64,000 nt of DNA from Pseudarthrobacter sulfonivorans (GCF_001484605.1 NZ_CP013747.1:1984001-2048000), one strand, 5' to 3'; counted from the first letter of the stretch, positions 43,545-53,784 are shown. The notes: generated by a model from the letters alone, not told the origin. Program-made: numbers and translations.

Positions 43545-44763
43545 CGGAGCCGTCGGCGTTCTGGTGGTGCTCCAGGATGGCCACGATCCAGCGGGTGGTG
43601 GCCAGCGTGCCGTTGAGGGTGGCTACGGCACGGGTGCCCTTGGCAACGCCTTCGTCGTTGAGCACACGCTCGCGGATGTTCAGGCGGCGGGCCTGGAAAG
43701 TCGTGCAGTTCGAGGTGGAGGTCAGCTCACGGTAGGCGCCCTGCGTCGGAACCCAGGCTTCGCAGTCGAACTTGCGGGCCGCGGACATGCCGAGGTCGCC
43801 GGCGGCGGTGTCAATGACGCGGTACGGGAGCTCGCACTTGGCCAGCATCTCCTCTTCCCACGCCAGGAGCCGTTCGTGTTCGGCTGCGGCCTTCTCCACC
43901 GTGGTGTAAACGAACATCTCCACCTTGTTGAACTGGTGGACACGGATGATGCCGCGGGTGTCCTTGCCGTGCGAGCCGGCCTCACGGCGGTAGCAGGAGC
44001 TCTGCCCGGCGAACCGGATCGGGCCGGCCGTCAGGTCCAGGATCTCGTCCGCGTGGTAGCCGGCCAAGGCAACCTCGGAGGTGCCCACCAGGTAAAGGTC
44101 GTCCTCGGCGAGACGGTAGATCTCGGCGTCGTGCTTTACATCAAAGCCTGTGCCCTGCATGGTTTCGGGGCGCACCAAGGTTGGGGTGATCATGGGAACG
44201 AAGCCGGCCTCGATGGCCTGGTCCATGGCCATCTGCAGCAACGCCATCTCCAGGCGTGCACCCACGCCGCGCAGGAAGTAGAAGCGTGAGCCCGAAACTT
44301 TCGCGCCGCGCTCCATGTCGATGGCGCCGATCAGCTCACCGATTTCCAGGTGGTCCTTCGGCTCGAAATCGGGGAACTCGCGGGGCGTTCCAACGGTTTT
44401 GACCACCACATAGTCGTCCTCGCCGCCCTCGGGGACGCCGCCCTCAATAAGGTTCGGGATACTGCGCAGCAGTTCGTCCTGCTTGGCCTGGGCAGCGTCT
44501 GCTTCGGCCGATGCGGCCTTCACAGTGTTGGCCAGTTCCTTGACCTCGGCGAGCAGGGCTTTCTTCTCATCGCCCTTGGCCTGCGCCACCTTCTTGCCGA
44601 AGACGTTCTGCTCGGCGCGGAGGTTTTCAAACCGGATCAGGGCGGCACGCCTGGCGGAGTCTGCGGCCATGATCGCGTCCACCACTGATTCGTCTGCGCC
44701 GCGGGCGCGCTGGCTGGCACGGAACTTGTCCGGGTTTTCGCTGAGGTCTTTTACGTCGATCAC
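43483..44763 (-). CDS. serS: Seryl-tRNA synthetase
   Basis: Charges tRNA-Ser (and tRNA-Sec where present). From GTG 44763 it is 426 residues with an N-terminal coiled-coil tRNA-binding arm (about 30-100, [20 protein letters not shown]) and a class II core: motif 2 [20 protein letters not shown] and motif 3 [18 protein letters not shown]. The serine-binding TSEV is in [18 protein letters not shown] lies 6 bases before the GTG, so the message is probably leaderless. The longer frame to 44856 is excluded by the divergent neighbouring gene. Confidence 0.95.
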   Translation of the reverse strand: MIDVKDLSENPDKFRASQRARGADESVVDAIMAADSARRAALIRFENLRAEQNVFGKKVAQAKGDEKKALLAEVKELANTVKAASAEADAAQAKQDELLRSIPNLIEGGVPEGGEDDYVVVKTVGTPREFPDFEPKDHLEIGELIGAIDMERGAKVSGSRFYFLRGVGARLEMALLQMAMDQAIEAGFVPMITPTLVRPETMQGTGFDVKHDAEIYRLAEDDLYLVGTSEVALAGYHADEILDLTAGPIRFAGQSSCYRREAGSHGKDTRGIIRVHQFNKVEMFVYTTVEKAAAEHERLLAWEEEMLAKCELPYRVIDTAAGDLGMSAARKFDCEAWVPTQGAYRELTSTSNCTTFQARRLNIRERVLNDEGVAKGTRAVATLNGTLATTRWIVAILEHHQNADGSVNVPAALQKYLGGMEVFPVL

Positions 44764-44769
44764 CAGACA

Positions 44770-44775
44770 AGAGTA
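44770..44775 (-). promoter_or_regulatory. Likely -10 box, leaderless start of serS
   Basis: TACTCT on the minus strand followed by 6 bases and the GTG start codon. No Shine-Dalgarno sequence precedes the start. Confidence 0.5.
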
Positions 44776-44854
44776 TCGAATCCGGCGGGACCAACACTGC
44801 CCGGCCTGACGGGGGGGAATCGCGGCGCCGCGGCCGGGATACTGTTGAAGCACC

Positions 44855-45913
44855 ATGAACGACTGGCTTCTCTACGTCCTGAGCGCGGCGGCGCTGGCTT
44901 TCGCCGTCTCCAGCTGGTGGGGCGTCCGGAAGCTCAAGGCCCTGCACATCCGCAGCGCGGTCCATGAAGACGCGCACGAAACGGGACTCACCCAGCAACG
45001 CGTGGTCGTCATCCTCAACCCCGTCAAGGCACGTGCCCCCGAAGCGAAGGAAGCCATCCAGCGCGCCTGCCTGACAGCTGGGTGGGACGAACCCCTCTTC
45101 CTGGAGACCACCGCCGAGGACCCGGGATACTCCCAGGCCCGGTCGGCGCTGGACTACAAGGCCGACGTCGTTCTGGTGGGCGGTGGCGACGGCACCGTGC
45201 GGGTGGTGGCAGAGTCCCTCGCACACACGGATGTGGCCATGGGCCTGATTCCGCTGGGGACGGGAAACCTCCTGGCGCGAAACGTGGATCTGGATGTCAA
45301 CGACCTTCACGCAAACGTGCATACAGCGCTTTTCGGCCACCAGCGCTACATCGATACCGCGCGGATGGGCATCGAGAATTCCCGCACGGGACACTCTTCC
45401 GAGCACGCGTTCCTGGTGATCGCCGGGATCGGCATGGACGCCGAAATACTCGCTGATACCAATGCCGGCCTAAAGAAAGCCGTAGGTTGGCTCGCTTATA
45501 CCGAAGCCGGAATGCGTCACCTGCCGGGGCGGCGAAGGAAGGTCTCAGTCGCGCTGGATGACAAGCCTGAGCAGGTCCGGAACATCCGCAGCGTCCTCTT
45601 TGCCAACTGTGGGCTGGTCCCGGGCGGGATCGATTTCATCCCGGAAGCCATGATCGATGACGGCATGCTGGATGTGGTTGTCATGAGCCCCCGCAGCGCC
45701 ATCGGCTGGCTGGCCATGTACGCGAAAATCCTCTTCAAACACAAGGGCAACCTGCCCATCATGACGATGTACCGGGCCGGCCGAATCGTCATAAAGTGCC
45801 CGGAGCCCATGCCCACACAAATCGACGGCGACACGTCCGGGCTGGCCACCAAGCTCACGGTCCGCGTGGAACCGCGCTCGCTCCTGATAAGGGTCAAGGG
45901 CCAACCGGCCTGA
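44855..45913 (+). CDS. Diacylglycerol/lipid kinase family protein
   Basis: The 352-residue protein has an N-terminal membrane helix ([20 protein letters not shown]) and the DagK catalytic domain: [16 protein letters not shown] (109-114), [11 protein letters not shown] and [10 protein letters not shown]. These enzymes phosphorylate diacylglycerol or related lipids; a phosphatidylinositol-pathway role is also possible. Start ATG with TACTGT nine bases upstream, divergent from serS. Membrane-attached through the first helix. Confidence 0.9.
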   Translation: MNDWLLYVLSAAALAFAVSSWWGVRKLKALHIRSAVHEDAHETGLTQQRVVVILNPVKARAPEAKEAIQRACLTAGWDEPLFLETTAEDPGYSQARSALDYKADVVLVGGGDGTVRVVAESLAHTDVAMGLIPLGTGNLLARNVDLDVNDLHANVHTALFGHQRYIDTARMGIENSRTGHSSEHAFLVIAGIGMDAEILADTNAGLKKAVGWLAYTEAGMRHLPGRRRKVSVALDDKPEQVRNIRSVLFANCGLVPGGIDFIPEAMIDDGMLDVVVMSPRSAIGWLAMYAKILFKHKGNLPIMTMYRAGRIVIKCPEPMPTQIDGDTSGLATKLTVRVEPRSLLIRVKGQPA

Positions 45914-45924
45914 GCGGTCCCGCC

Positions 45925-46134
45925 TCAGGCAGTTGCCTTCTTGGCAGCTCCAGCCTCTGCAGCAGCTTTCGCGGCACGTGCCTCGGACTGCTCACGGATC
46001 ATGGCCTGCTCCTCTTCGAAGCGCAGGCGGTCGGCGCGGTCAGCGTCATCCCCGTCCCAGTCCTGGTTGTCGGCTGTGGGCTTCGGATTGACGATCATGC
46101 CCTGGCCGTCGTTGTCTGTGCTGCTGGTACTCAT
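45925..46134 (-). CDS. Small charged hypothetical protein, 69 residues
   Basis: The product is acidic and disordered at the start (DNDGQGMIVNPKPTADNQDW), then helical with alternating Glu/Arg/Ala (RLRFEEEQAMIREQSEARAA) and an Ala/Lys tail. Ribosome-binding GAAGGGAA lies upstream of the ATG. No family function known. It is convergent with the kinase gene. Confidence 0.68.
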   Translation of the reverse strand: MSTSSTDNDGQGMIVNPKPTADNQDWDGDDADRADRLRFEEEQAMIREQSEARAAKAAAEAGAAKKATA

Positions 46135-46258
46135 GACCTGTTCCCTTCATTAGGGGCCATCCCCCAAGTGGATCAAGCAAGCATACGCACAGTAACTATC
46201 CCGCGGAAGTACCTTGCCCTACGCTGTGGGCGAAGCCTCGGGCGGCGTCAAGCTGCGT

Positions 46259-47197
46259 TCATTCCCCCTGCAGAATCTGCTCAACCCATTCATGCGCCGC
46301 CCGGAATGCCTCGTCAGAGGTGTGTTGCGCGACGCTGGAGCTTTGGGCGTCAGCCCGTCCATAGGAGCCAAGGAAGCGGGTGGCCGGGCTGATGCGGTGA
46401 AGCCCAGCCAGTGCATCAGCCACACGGGCGTCCGCGATGTGCCCGTCAGCGTCGATGCTGAAGAAATAGTGTCCCAGGTACTGACCCGTAGGCCGGGATT
46501 CGATCCGGCTGAGGTTCACGCCCCTCGTGGCGAACTGGTCCAGGATTTCCATCAGCGCACCCGGGCGGTCTTCCGGAAGCGGGACTACCACCGTGGTCTT
46601 GTCCGCACCGGTCCGTTCGGGCAGTGCGCCCGGCCTGCTCACCAGGATGAACCGCGTCACTGCACCCGGGTTGTCGCCGATGTTCTCCGCCAGGACTGTC
46701 AGCCCTGGCTGCTCCTGGGCCACAATGGGCGCACAGATCGCGGCGTCGTAGTGGGCGTCGCCGTCCAGGAGGCCCATCGCTGCCGCCGCCGTGGAGGAGC
46801 CGGCAACATATTCTGCACCTGGAATATTCGCATCCACCCAGAGACGGCACTGTGCCCAGGCATGGCCGTGAGTGGAAATGCGGCGGATGTCATCAATTCG
46901 CACACCGGGTCGGGCCACCAGGACAAAGCTGATGGGGACCAGGACTTCGCGGATAATTCGGAGTTCCTGCCCGCCGGCAATGGCGTCCAGCGTGGCCGTA
47001 ACCCCGCCTTCCACCGAGTTCTCAATGGGGACCATCGCTGCGTCCGCAGAGCCATCGCGGACCATGTCCAGCGCAGCGTTGACGTTGGAGGCCGGGATGC
47101 GGGTGGCCCCTCCGGCATCCGGAACCTGCATAAGTGCCGCCTCGGTGAACGTGCCCTCAGGCCCGAGGAAGGTGTACGTAACAGGTGTCGCGGGCAT
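46259..47197 (-). CDS. pheA: Prephenate dehydratase
   Basis: Converts prephenate to phenylpyruvate in phenylalanine synthesis. The 312-residue protein has TFLGPEGTFTEAAL at the N-terminus, ENSVEGGVTATLDAI, the catalytic TRFILVSR region and a C-terminal ACT domain with ESRPTGQYLGHYFF, which gives phenylalanine feedback control. It is monofunctional (no chorismate mutase). The rhodanese gene follows upstream on the same strand. Confidence 0.95.
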   Translation of the reverse strand: MPATPVTYTFLGPEGTFTEAALMQVPDAGGATRIPASNVNAALDMVRDGSADAAMVPIENSVEGGVTATLDAIAGGQELRIIREVLVPISFVLVARPGVRIDDIRRISTHGHAWAQCRLWVDANIPGAEYVAGSSTAAAAMGLLDGDAHYDAAICAPIVAQEQPGLTVLAENIGDNPGAVTRFILVSRPGALPERTGADKTTVVVPLPEDRPGALMEILDQFATRGVNLSRIESRPTGQYLGHYFFSIDADGHIADARVADALAGLHRISPATRFLGSYGRADAQSSSVAQHTSDEAFRAAHEWVEQILQGE

Positions 47198-47236
47198 GGA
47201 TTCCTCTGTGGTGACGGGACGCAGGTTCGGGCTGAA

Positions 47237-47563
47237 CTACAGAATGAGCGGCTTGAGGCCGTTGTCGGACACGAGTGGCTTGCCGGACTCGAGCCACTGG
47301 TCCATTCCGCCGGCCACGTTGATGGCTGTATAGCCCTGTCCGGTGAGCCATTGCGCGGCGCGGAAGGACCGTCCGCCAGTGCGGCAGATGACATAGACGT
47401 CCTGGTCCGGGTCCAGTTCGTCAAGCCGCGCCGGAAGCTGGTCCAGGGGAATGTGCACAGCGTCCTCAGCGTGTCCGGCAACCCATTCGTAGCCTTCGCG
47501 GACATCCAGAATCACGGCGTCGGCTGGGACGTCGTTGACGGGCACGGTATCAAAATCGCTCAT
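47237..47563 (-). CDS. Single-domain rhodanese
   Basis: A 108-residue rhodanese fold with the active-site loop YVICRTGGRSFRAAQWL, Cys in CRTGGR, and AVILDVREGYEWVAGHAEDA near the start. It can carry a persulfide for sulfur transfer; the acceptor is unknown. ATG 47563 (MSDFDTVPV) is chosen after an AAAGAGGA-type site; an eight-residue longer start at 47587 is possible. It precedes pheA by 39 bp on the same strand. Confidence 0.9.
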   Translation of the reverse strand: MSDFDTVPVNDVPADAVILDVREGYEWVAGHAEDAVHIPLDQLPARLDELDPDQDVYVICRTGGRSFRAAQWLTGQGYTAINVAGGMDQWLESGKPLVSDNGLKPLIL

Positions 47564-47674
47564 GGGAGTCCTCTTTCGGAGAATCACGGGTCTCCTTCCA
47601 GCCTAGCGCCAGCCGATCGCGCCGCTCCCGAAACCAGGGACAAGTTACGCTGTTGAAGACCCGTAGGAGGATCC

Positions 47675-48418
47675 TTGCCCGCTGAGCAGCCCACCATTTT
47701 GGCCACGTCTGGAGGCTACAGGCAAGGTGTTCGAACACGCTTGGAGTTTGACCGCCTGCTGCACTACGCCGTCGAGCTTTCCGGAGCCAGCGGACGGCCG
47801 CCGCGGGTCACCCACGTGGGTACGGCCGCCGGGGATCAGCGCGGGTTCAATGCGGAAATGGATGAGGCCGCGTGGCTGGCGGGCTTCGACTTCAGCCACC
47901 TCAACCTCTTCACCATGCCAAACCACGCAGACCCGGAGGCGCATCTGCTGGAACAGGACGTGGTGTGGGTGAACGGCGGCTCCGTGGTGAACCTGCTTGC
48001 CGTCTGGCGTGCCCACGGGCTGGACGGCATTCTCCACCGCGTGTGGCAGCACGGAGTTGTGCTGGCGGGGGTTTCGGCCGGATCAATCTGCTGGTACCAG
48101 GGCGGCACCACTGATTCGTTTGGGCCGGAGCTGCGTGCAGTGACCAATGGCTTGGCCTTCCTCCCGTACGCCAATGGCGTCCATTACGACTCAGAGGAAA
48201 GGCGGCGCCCGCTGGTGCACCGGCTCGTGGCTGACGGAATACTGGGGGAAACGCACTGCACGGACGACGGCGTGGGGCTGGTCTACCACGGCACGGAACT
48301 TGTGGAAGCGGTTGCCGAGGTACGGGGCAAGGGCGCTTACATCGTCACCGCGGAAGCCGGTGGAGCGGATGGAACCACCGCTTCCGAGAGGCGCCAGGAG
48401 CCTCGCTTCCTTGGCTGA
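47675..48418 (+). CDS. Peptidase E (type 1 glutamine amidotransferase-like) family protein
   Basis: The 247-residue protein has the class I GATase-like serine peptidase fold with nucleophile Ser134 in AGVSAGSICWYQG, plus VWVNGGSVVNLLAVWRAHG. The enzyme type cleaves N-terminal Asp dipeptides or related substrates. TTG 47675 is preceded by TAGGAGGATCC, a strong ribosome-binding site. The downstream amidase gene overlaps the 3' end, so the two are coupled and probably share a peptide or amide turnover role. Confidence 0.85.
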   Translation: MPAEQPTILATSGGYRQGVRTRLEFDRLLHYAVELSGASGRPPRVTHVGTAAGDQRGFNAEMDEAAWLAGFDFSHLNLFTMPNHADPEAHLLEQDVVWVNGGSVVNLLAVWRAHGLDGILHRVWQHGVVLAGVSAGSICWYQGGTTDSFGPELRAVTNGLAFLPYANGVHYDSEERRRPLVHRLVADGILGETHCTDDGVGLVYHGTELVEAVAEVRGKGAYIVTAEAGGADGTTASERRQEPRFLG

Positions 48419-49865
48419 CATCCACGACCTGCCGGCCGTTCAGCTCCGGGATGCGCTCCGCGCGGGAGAGCTTTCAGCGCGGGAAGCCACAGCCCATTTC
48501 CTGGCCCGGATCGCGGAGCAGAACCCGTTGCTGGGCGCCTTTGTCACGGTCACGGCAGATCAGGCGATGGCCGACGCAGCCGCCGCCGATGCCCGGTTCG
48601 TCCAGCTCCGAAAAGACTCCGGGAACGACTCCGCGCGGGACTCCGGAGGCAGCGCGGACGGCCTGCCGCTCCTGCACGGCATGCCGGTGGCATTCAAGGA
48701 CCTGACCGACGTCGCCGGCGTGGTGACCACCCACGGAAGCGCTGCACTTGACCACAAACGGGCACCCGCCGATGGCGCGTTAGCCTCTGCGCTCAAAGCC
48801 GCTGGCGTGGTCTCACTGGGCAAGACGCAGGTTCCGGAGTTTGGACTGACGGCGTACAGCGAAAACCGCATCGCACCGCCGTCGCGCAATCCCCATGCCC
48901 CGAGCCGGAGTTCGGGCGGCTCCTCCGGGGGCAGCGCTGCCGCGGTGGCCGCTGGCCTGCTTCCGTTCGCGCCAGGGACCGACGGCGGCGGTTCCGTCCG
49001 CATCCCGGCCGCCGCCTGCGGCCTCGTGGGACTCAAACCCGGCCGCGGCGTGGTGCCGTCGGGCGAGAGTTCAGGCGACCCCGCCCGCCTGGTGGTGGGG
49101 GGGCCCCTGGCCCGCAGCGCAGCCGACTCGGCCCTGCTGATGGATGCTCTGGCACCGTCCCGTGACAGCAGTTATCTCGACGCTGTGGCACACGAACCGC
49201 GCCCGCTGCGCATAGGCCTGACCCTGGACAGCCCCTGGTTCGCCACGTTTCCGTTCACGCCCGAACCCGAAGCCTTGGCCGCGCTGCAGGCGGGCACCGA
49301 AATGCTGGAGCATGCCGGGCACGCCGTCAGCGAAGCCGCCATCCGCTACGACAACCGCTACGCGGACGCCTTCACCACCGCGTGGACCGCCGCCGTCGGA
49401 ACTGCCCGGATCAGCCCGCACCGCGAAGCGCTTCTGGCCCCGCTGACCCGTACGTTCAGGCGCCGGGCCCAGCAGCGCAGCGCCGCCAAGCTCAATGAAT
49501 CGCTGGCGCTGCTCCGGCAATTCGAGCGCGACACCATCACGCAGTACGGCGGCTGGGACCTGATGCTGATGCCGTCCCTGGCGCAGACGCCCCGCCCTGT
49601 GGGCTGGTTTACCGGGGCAACGCACGGTGACGAACCGTGGCCGGCTGCGGAATGGCCCGGGGATGCCGACGGCGACTACCGCCGGCAGTGCGAATTCGCC
49701 CCGTGGTCCTCCATGGTGAATGTCTGCGGCCTGCCTGCCATCACGATTCCTGTGCACTGGACCGGCGGGCAACCCGCGCATGGCCTCCCGATGGGGATCC
49801 AGCTTGTAGGGCCGGCGGGATCGGAACTGCTCCTGCTCCAGGTGGCGGCGCAACTCGGCTTCTGA
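48411..49865 (+). CDS. Amidase signature family hydrolase
   Basis: The 484-residue protein has the amidase triad: Lys96 (VAFKD), cis-Ser172 (GGSSGGSA) and nucleophile Ser195 (DGGGSVR). Substrates range from carboxamides to acyl-amino acids; none is predictable. TTG 48411 is chosen: AGGAG lies 10 bases upstream, and the TTG overlaps the peptidase stop by eight bases, so expression is coupled. The longer frame to 48147 is peptidase antisense-frame sequence and is rejected. Cytoplasmic. Confidence 0.88.
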   Translation: MADIHDLPAVQLRDALRAGELSAREATAHFLARIAEQNPLLGAFVTVTADQAMADAAAADARFVQLRKDSGNDSARDSGGSADGLPLLHGMPVAFKDLTDVAGVVTTHGSAALDHKRAPADGALASALKAAGVVSLGKTQVPEFGLTAYSENRIAPPSRNPHAPSRSSGGSSGGSAAAVAAGLLPFAPGTDGGGSVRIPAAACGLVGLKPGRGVVPSGESSGDPARLVVGGPLARSAADSALLMDALAPSRDSSYLDAVAHEPRPLRIGLTLDSPWFATFPFTPEPEALAALQAGTEMLEHAGHAVSEAAIRYDNRYADAFTTAWTAAVGTARISPHREALLAPLTRTFRRRAQQRSAAKLNESLALLRQFERDTITQYGGWDLMLMPSLAQTPRPVGWFTGATHGDEPWPAAEWPGDADGDYRRQCEFAPWSSMVNVCGLPAITIPVHWTGGQPAHGLPMGIQLVGPAGSELLLLQVAAQLGF

Positions 49866-49949
49866 TGGCCGTTTGAACTGCTCCAGGGTGTCGACTCGGG
49901 GGCCGATCCGGAGGACGATTAAGGGGCAGTCATTATGAGGAGGTCTGTG

Positions 49950-50153
49950 ATGTGCTATTCATCGATGGAGGATTTCGGGTGGCGTGCCAAGAAGGAATCC
50001 GACCGGAAACCCGAAGCGCGCCAGGAAACACCGCCGGACCGTCCGGAGCCGCATTACACGGCCCAGGACTTCACCTTCTGGGCCTTCCCGCGTCGCCGGA
50101 GGACCCACGAAGCCCAGGAACCGGCCGCTGAGCGCAGGCGCGAGAGAGTCTGA
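49950..50153 (+). CDS. Small hypothetical protein, 67 residues
   Basis: ATG 49950 has GAGGAGG eight bases upstream, better than ATG 49935. The product is charged with an Arg/Glu-rich tail (FPRRRRTHEAQEPAAERRRE) and a conserved-looking core HYTAQDFTFWAF. It is followed directly by an intrinsic terminator, which supports a real transcription unit. No function recognised. Confidence 0.65.
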   Translation: MCYSSMEDFGWRAKKESDRKPEARQETPPDRPEPHYTAQDFTFWAFPRRRRTHEAQEPAAERRRERV

Positions 50154-50177
50154 TTTTGCGAGTCAGGCCCACCTGAA

Positions 50178-50203
50178 GAAAGGCCCCCTGACGGGGGCCT
50201 TTC
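50178..50203 (+). terminator. Hairpin terminator, AAAGGCCCCC / GGGGGCCTTT
   Basis: AAAGGCCCCC and GGGGGCCTTT pair around TGAC, giving a stem with an A/T end usable from both directions. It lies between the 67-residue gene and the convergent DUF4190 gene. Confidence 0.85.
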
Positions 50204-50247
50204 CGCTGCGCAGCGTCTCTTAGCCGGGGTCAGCTGCGACCGGGGGC

Positions 50248-50841
50248 TCAGTAGCCGTAGGTGGAGCTGTACGTCAGCCCGATGATGAGGAGCAGCCAGA
50301 ACGCCCCGTAACCCAGCAGGCAAAGGTAGCCCAGGACCAGCCCGGTGATGGACATGCCCTTGCCAGAGGGTTCACGGCGGAGGGCCAGATGGCCGGTGAT
50401 GATTGCGGCGATCTGCGGAATCATCAGCCAGCCAAGGATGACCGAGGAAATCCCGAGGACCATGCTGGCGATGCTCAGGCCCTGTGGCTGCTGGGCGGGC
50501 ATGCCGTAGTAGGCGGGCTGCCCGTACGCCGCCTGGCCATAAGGGCTGGCACCCTGGCCGTAAGGGCTTGCAGGCTGGCCATACGTCGCGCCGTACGGAC
50601 TGCCAGGCTGGCCGTAGGCGCCGGGTTGGTTGTACTGGCCTGGCTGGCCGTACTGGTTCTGGCTGTACTGGTCCTGGCCAAACTGATTCTGGCCGTACGG
50701 GTTCTGGTCATACGGCGGCGGCGCCGGAATGCTTGGGCCCTGGGGCGGCACAAACTGCGGCGGCTCGTAGCCTGCCGGCGAATCGCCGGGTCCCGCACCG
50801 GACCCTTGCGAATCAGGGCGCGGAGTTGGCTGGTCAGTCAT
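50248..50841 (-). CDS. DUF4190 membrane protein with a Gly/Tyr/Gln-rich repeat tail
   Basis: From ATG 50841 it is 197 residues. Residues about 40-120 are low-complexity repeats (NPYGQNQFGQDQYSQNQYGQ type). Two membrane helices follow (LSIASMVLGISSVILGWLMI, GLVLGYLCLLGYGAFWLLLI) with the HLALRREPSGKGM loop of DUF4190. The repeat region is disordered and likely extra-membrane. Function unknown. Confidence 0.87.
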   Translation of the reverse strand: MTDQPTPRPDSQGSGAGPGDSPAGYEPPQFVPPQGPSIPAPPPYDQNPYGQNQFGQDQYSQNQYGQPGQYNQPGAYGQPGSPYGATYGQPASPYGQGASPYGQAAYGQPAYYGMPAQQPQGLSIASMVLGISSVILGWLMIPQIAAIITGHLALRREPSGKGMSITGLVLGYLCLLGYGAFWLLLIIGLTYSSTYGY

Positions 50842-50919
50842 GATTTTCCCCATTCGAAGTCTTCGCTTCCCAGCCTACCGCCGCCTGCATTACAGGCCTA
50901 CAGCCGCCCTCATCCAGTC

Positions 50920-51819
50920 CTACCGCCCCCAATACGGCAGCACGTAGACAGCAAAAACCACAAAGGCAGCCAGGAACATCAACCGGGTCATTCCACTGGC
51001 CGCGTCGTGCTGCGCCTTCGACTTCCTGGCGCGTCCCGAGCCGCCGCTGCCCGCCCCACGGCGGGTGCCATAGGCGGGCTGCCGGGGCCCGCTACGGCCC
51101 CCTGTCTGCCCGGACCGCGGCGGCCCAGCCACCGGCGGCCCTCCGCCCGCCGGCTCTACGGTCGGTGACTTCACGGTCAGCGGCTTCACGGACAGCGGCT
51201 TCACGGACAGCGAGTTCACCGCAGGACTTTCCGCCGCAGATTCCTGCGTGAGCTGCTCGCCGAGGTGCGCATACAGGCCCACCACCGTCTGCTCGTCCAG
51301 CACCGGGGGCAGCGCCAAGACGGCAGCAACAACGCGGTCTGCCCCTGCCACGGCGACGTCTGAATTGGTGATGCCGAAGAGGTCCGGCTGCCCGGTGAGG
51401 CAGATCAACGGGCGGACGAACCGCCGGTGGGGCGGCGCCAGCACGGACGCAACGGCGGCGCACTGCGCCAGTGCCCCGTCCACGGACTGCGTCCTGGCAA
51501 AACGGCCCTGCCACAGGACACCGGCGGAGACCCGGACCTCCCCGGTCCAGTTCTTGGCATCGACCACCACCACTCCGCCGGGACCCACCAGCACATGGTC
51601 AAGGATGGCTTTGGGCCGCCCGGGCCAGCGGACATCGTTCAGCAGGTACCAGCCGTGCGGAATGAGCCCGCTCAGGCTGTCCGCCACGAGCCGCTCGCCC
51701 ACGGCTCCGGCGTCCCACGACTTCGTGGCGCGTTCAGCCTGATCGAGTTGGCGTTTCAGCCGCTGCACGCGTTCGGCAGCAAGCCTCGACTGCTCGGCCG
51801 CGCCGTCTCCTGCCCCCAT
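50920..51819 (-). CDS. NERD-domain protein with C-terminal membrane anchor
   Basis: The 299-residue protein has an N-terminal coiled region, a NERD (nuclease-related) domain with LDHVLVGPGGVVVVDAKNWT (catalytic-like D and DAK), then a repeat linker (SVKPLSVKPLTVKSPTVEP) and one C-terminal helix (MFLAAFVVFAVYVLPYW). NERD domains resemble restriction-endonuclease folds, and a nuclease role is inferred. Membrane attachment is unusual for a nuclease and could point to RNA or DNA processing at the membrane. Confidence 0.85.
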   Translation of the reverse strand: MGAGDGAAEQSRLAAERVQRLKRQLDQAERATKSWDAGAVGERLVADSLSGLIPHGWYLLNDVRWPGRPKAILDHVLVGPGGVVVVDAKNWTGEVRVSAGVLWQGRFARTQSVDGALAQCAAVASVLAPPHRRFVRPLICLTGQPDLFGITNSDVAVAGADRVVAAVLALPPVLDEQTVVGLYAHLGEQLTQESAAESPAVNSLSVKPLSVKPLTVKSPTVEPAGGGPPVAGPPRSGQTGGRSGPRQPAYGTRRGAGSGGSGRARKSKAQHDAASGMTRLMFLAAFVVFAVYVLPYWGR

Positions 51820-51849
51820 GACCTACCCCCTGGCTCCCGCATGCCAACT

Positions 51850-51893
51850 CACTGCAGTGTGCGACTTACTGCAGTGCCAGACACTTACTGCAG
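51850..51893. repeat. Three ACTGCAG repeats upstream of the NERD gene
   Basis: ACTGCAG occurs at 51851, 51868 and 51887, each within CACTTACTGCAG-like context; the first forms the palindrome CACTGCAGTG. It lies 30 bp before the NERD start and could bind a regulator. Confidence 0.45.
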
Positions 51894-51895
51894 AG

Positions 51896-51923
51896 CCCGA
51901 CGGCGGCGCTCCCCGCCGTCGGG
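51896..51923. terminator. GC-rich hairpin CCCGACGGCGG / CCGCCGTCGGG
   Basis: The arms pair over about 10-11 bp around a short loop. It stands between the divergent NERD and pgm genes, where no transcript is known to end, so its role as attenuator or hairpin is uncertain. Confidence 0.4.
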
Positions 51924-52107
51924 CATTCTTTCCTGAGTTTTTCCGAACGTAGCAGCGCCGCGGGGAGCCGGTATATAGGTACTTTTGGGCCCAGTACTTG
52001 CCTTAACTACTTGCTGCCAAGCGTCCGGCGGGGACTTTTCCGCGTCATAGGGACCGGATTATGGACCGCGCGTTTTGACTCCAGCCCACGTCTGGCATGC
52101 TGGTGCC

Positions 52108-53766
52108 ATGGCTAGCCGCGCGGGCACAGTTGCCCAACCCCAGGACCTTGTTGACATCACTGCGCTCCTCGACGCGTATTACGACATCACGCCGGATCTG
52201 GGTGATCCCGGCCAGCGCGTGGCGTTCGGCACTTCCGGGCACCGCGGCTCGAGCCTCAAGGCGTCGTTCAACGAAAAACATATCGTCGCGATCACGCAGG
52301 CAATCGTGGAATACCGCGCCGGGCAGGGCATCACCGGCCCGCTTTTCCTGGCGAAGGACACCCACGCCCTCAGCGAGCCGGCGCAGAACTCCGCCCTGGA
52401 GGTTCTCGCAGCCAACGGCGTACACGTGCTGATCGACGCGCGGCACGGCTACACCCCCACACCGGCATTGAGCCACGCCATCCTCACATACAACAACAAC
52501 CGCCAGCCCGGCACTCCGGAAGCAGACGGCATTGTGGTCACGCCCAGCCACAACCCGCCCGGAGACGGCGGCTTCAAGTACAACCCTCCGCACGGCGGCC
52601 CGGCCGATTCCGACGCCACGGGCTGGATCGCCAACCGCGCCAACGAACTCCTCGAAAACGACCTGCGGGGCGTGAAGCGCATCCCCGTCTCCGACGCCCT
52701 CGCCGCGGACAGCACCGGCAAGTTTGATTTCCTCAGCAGCTACGTTGACGACCTCCCGTCCGTGCTGAACCTGGACGCCATCCGCGAGGCCGGTGTCCGC
52801 ATCGGTGCCGACCCCATGGGCGGTGCCGCCGTGGATTACTGGGGCGAGATCGGCGAGCGCCACCACCTGGACCTGACCGTGGTGAACCCCACCGTGGATC
52901 CCCAGTGGGCGTTCATGACCCTGGACTGGGACGAGAAGATCCGGATGGACTGCTCCTCGCCGTTCGCTATGGCTTCCCTGATCAACAGGATGTCCGACGG
53001 CGGCAGTTCGGCCGCGTTCGACGTCGCCACCGGAAACGACGCCGACGCCGACCGGCACGGCATAGTGACCCCCGACGGTGGCCTGATGAACCCGAACCAT
53101 TACCTCGCCGTCGCCATCGATTACCTCTACCGCAACCGCAGCGGCTGGAACCCCGACTCGGTGGTGGGCAAGACCCTGGTTTCGTCCTCCATCATCGACC
53201 GTGTGGCGGAAAGCCTGGGCCGCAAACTGGTTGAGGTCCCTGTGGGCTTCAAGTGGTTTGTGCCGGGACTGCTGTCCGGCGAAGGCGCGTTCGGCGGCGA
53301 GGAATCTGCCGGCGCCTCCTTCAACAAGCTGGACGGCAGCGTCTGGACCACGGACAAGGACGGCATCCTGCTTGCGCTGCTGGCCTCGGAAATCACCGCC
53401 GTCACGGGCAAGTCCCCGTCACAGCTGTACAAGGGCCTGACCGACCAGTTCGGCGCCCCCGTCTACGCGCGCATTGATGCAGCAGCCACGCGGGAGCAGA
53501 AGGCGGCACTCGGCAAGCTCTCGCCGTCGGACGTCACCGCAACTGAACTGGCCGGCGAAACCATCACCGCCAAGCTGACCGAGGCGCCCGGCAACGGCGC
53601 GTCGATCGGCGGGCTCAAGGTGGTCACGGAGAACGCCTGGTTCGCCGCGCGCCCGTCCGGGACCGAGGACGTCTACAAGATCTACGCCGAGTCCTTCAAG
53701 GGCGAGGAGCACCTCAAGCAGGTCCAGGCGGAAGCCAAGGCGCTGGTGGACGGCGTCATCGCCTAA
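52108..53766 (+). CDS. pgm: Phosphoglucomutase (alpha-D-glucose specific)
   Basis: Interconverts glucose-1-phosphate and glucose-6-phosphate, linking glycogen or sugar-nucleotide synthesis with glycolysis. From ATG 52108 it is 552 residues: [10 protein letters not shown] near the N-terminus, the phosphoserine loop [11 protein letters not shown], metal loop DADADRHG and sugar-binding [11 protein letters not shown]-terminal phosphate-binding RPSGTED follows. The longer start at 52075 adds eleven residues without support. Convergent with the nitroreductase gene before the IS110 insertion split the spacer. Confidence 0.95.
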   Translation: MASRAGTVAQPQDLVDITALLDAYYDITPDLGDPGQRVAFGTSGHRGSSLKASFNEKHIVAITQAIVEYRAGQGITGPLFLAKDTHALSEPAQNSALEVLAANGVHVLIDARHGYTPTPALSHAILTYNNNRQPGTPEADGIVVTPSHNPPGDGGFKYNPPHGGPADSDATGWIANRANELLENDLRGVKRIPVSDALAADSTGKFDFLSSYVDDLPSVLNLDAIREAGVRIGADPMGGAAVDYWGEIGERHHLDLTVVNPTVDPQWAFMTLDWDEKIRMDCSSPFAMASLINRMSDGGSSAAFDVATGNDADADRHGIVTPDGGLMNPNHYLAVAIDYLYRNRSGWNPDSVVGKTLVSSSIIDRVAESLGRKLVEVPVGFKWFVPGLLSGEGAFGGEESAGASFNKLDGSVWTTDKDGILLALLASEITAVTGKSPSQLYKGLTDQFGAPVYARIDAAATREQKAALGKLSPSDVTATELAGETITAKLTEAPGNGASIGGLKVVTENAWFAARPSGTEDVYKIYAESFKGEEHLKQVQAEAKALVDGVIA

Positions 53767-53784
53767 CCTGCGCAGGCAAAAGCG

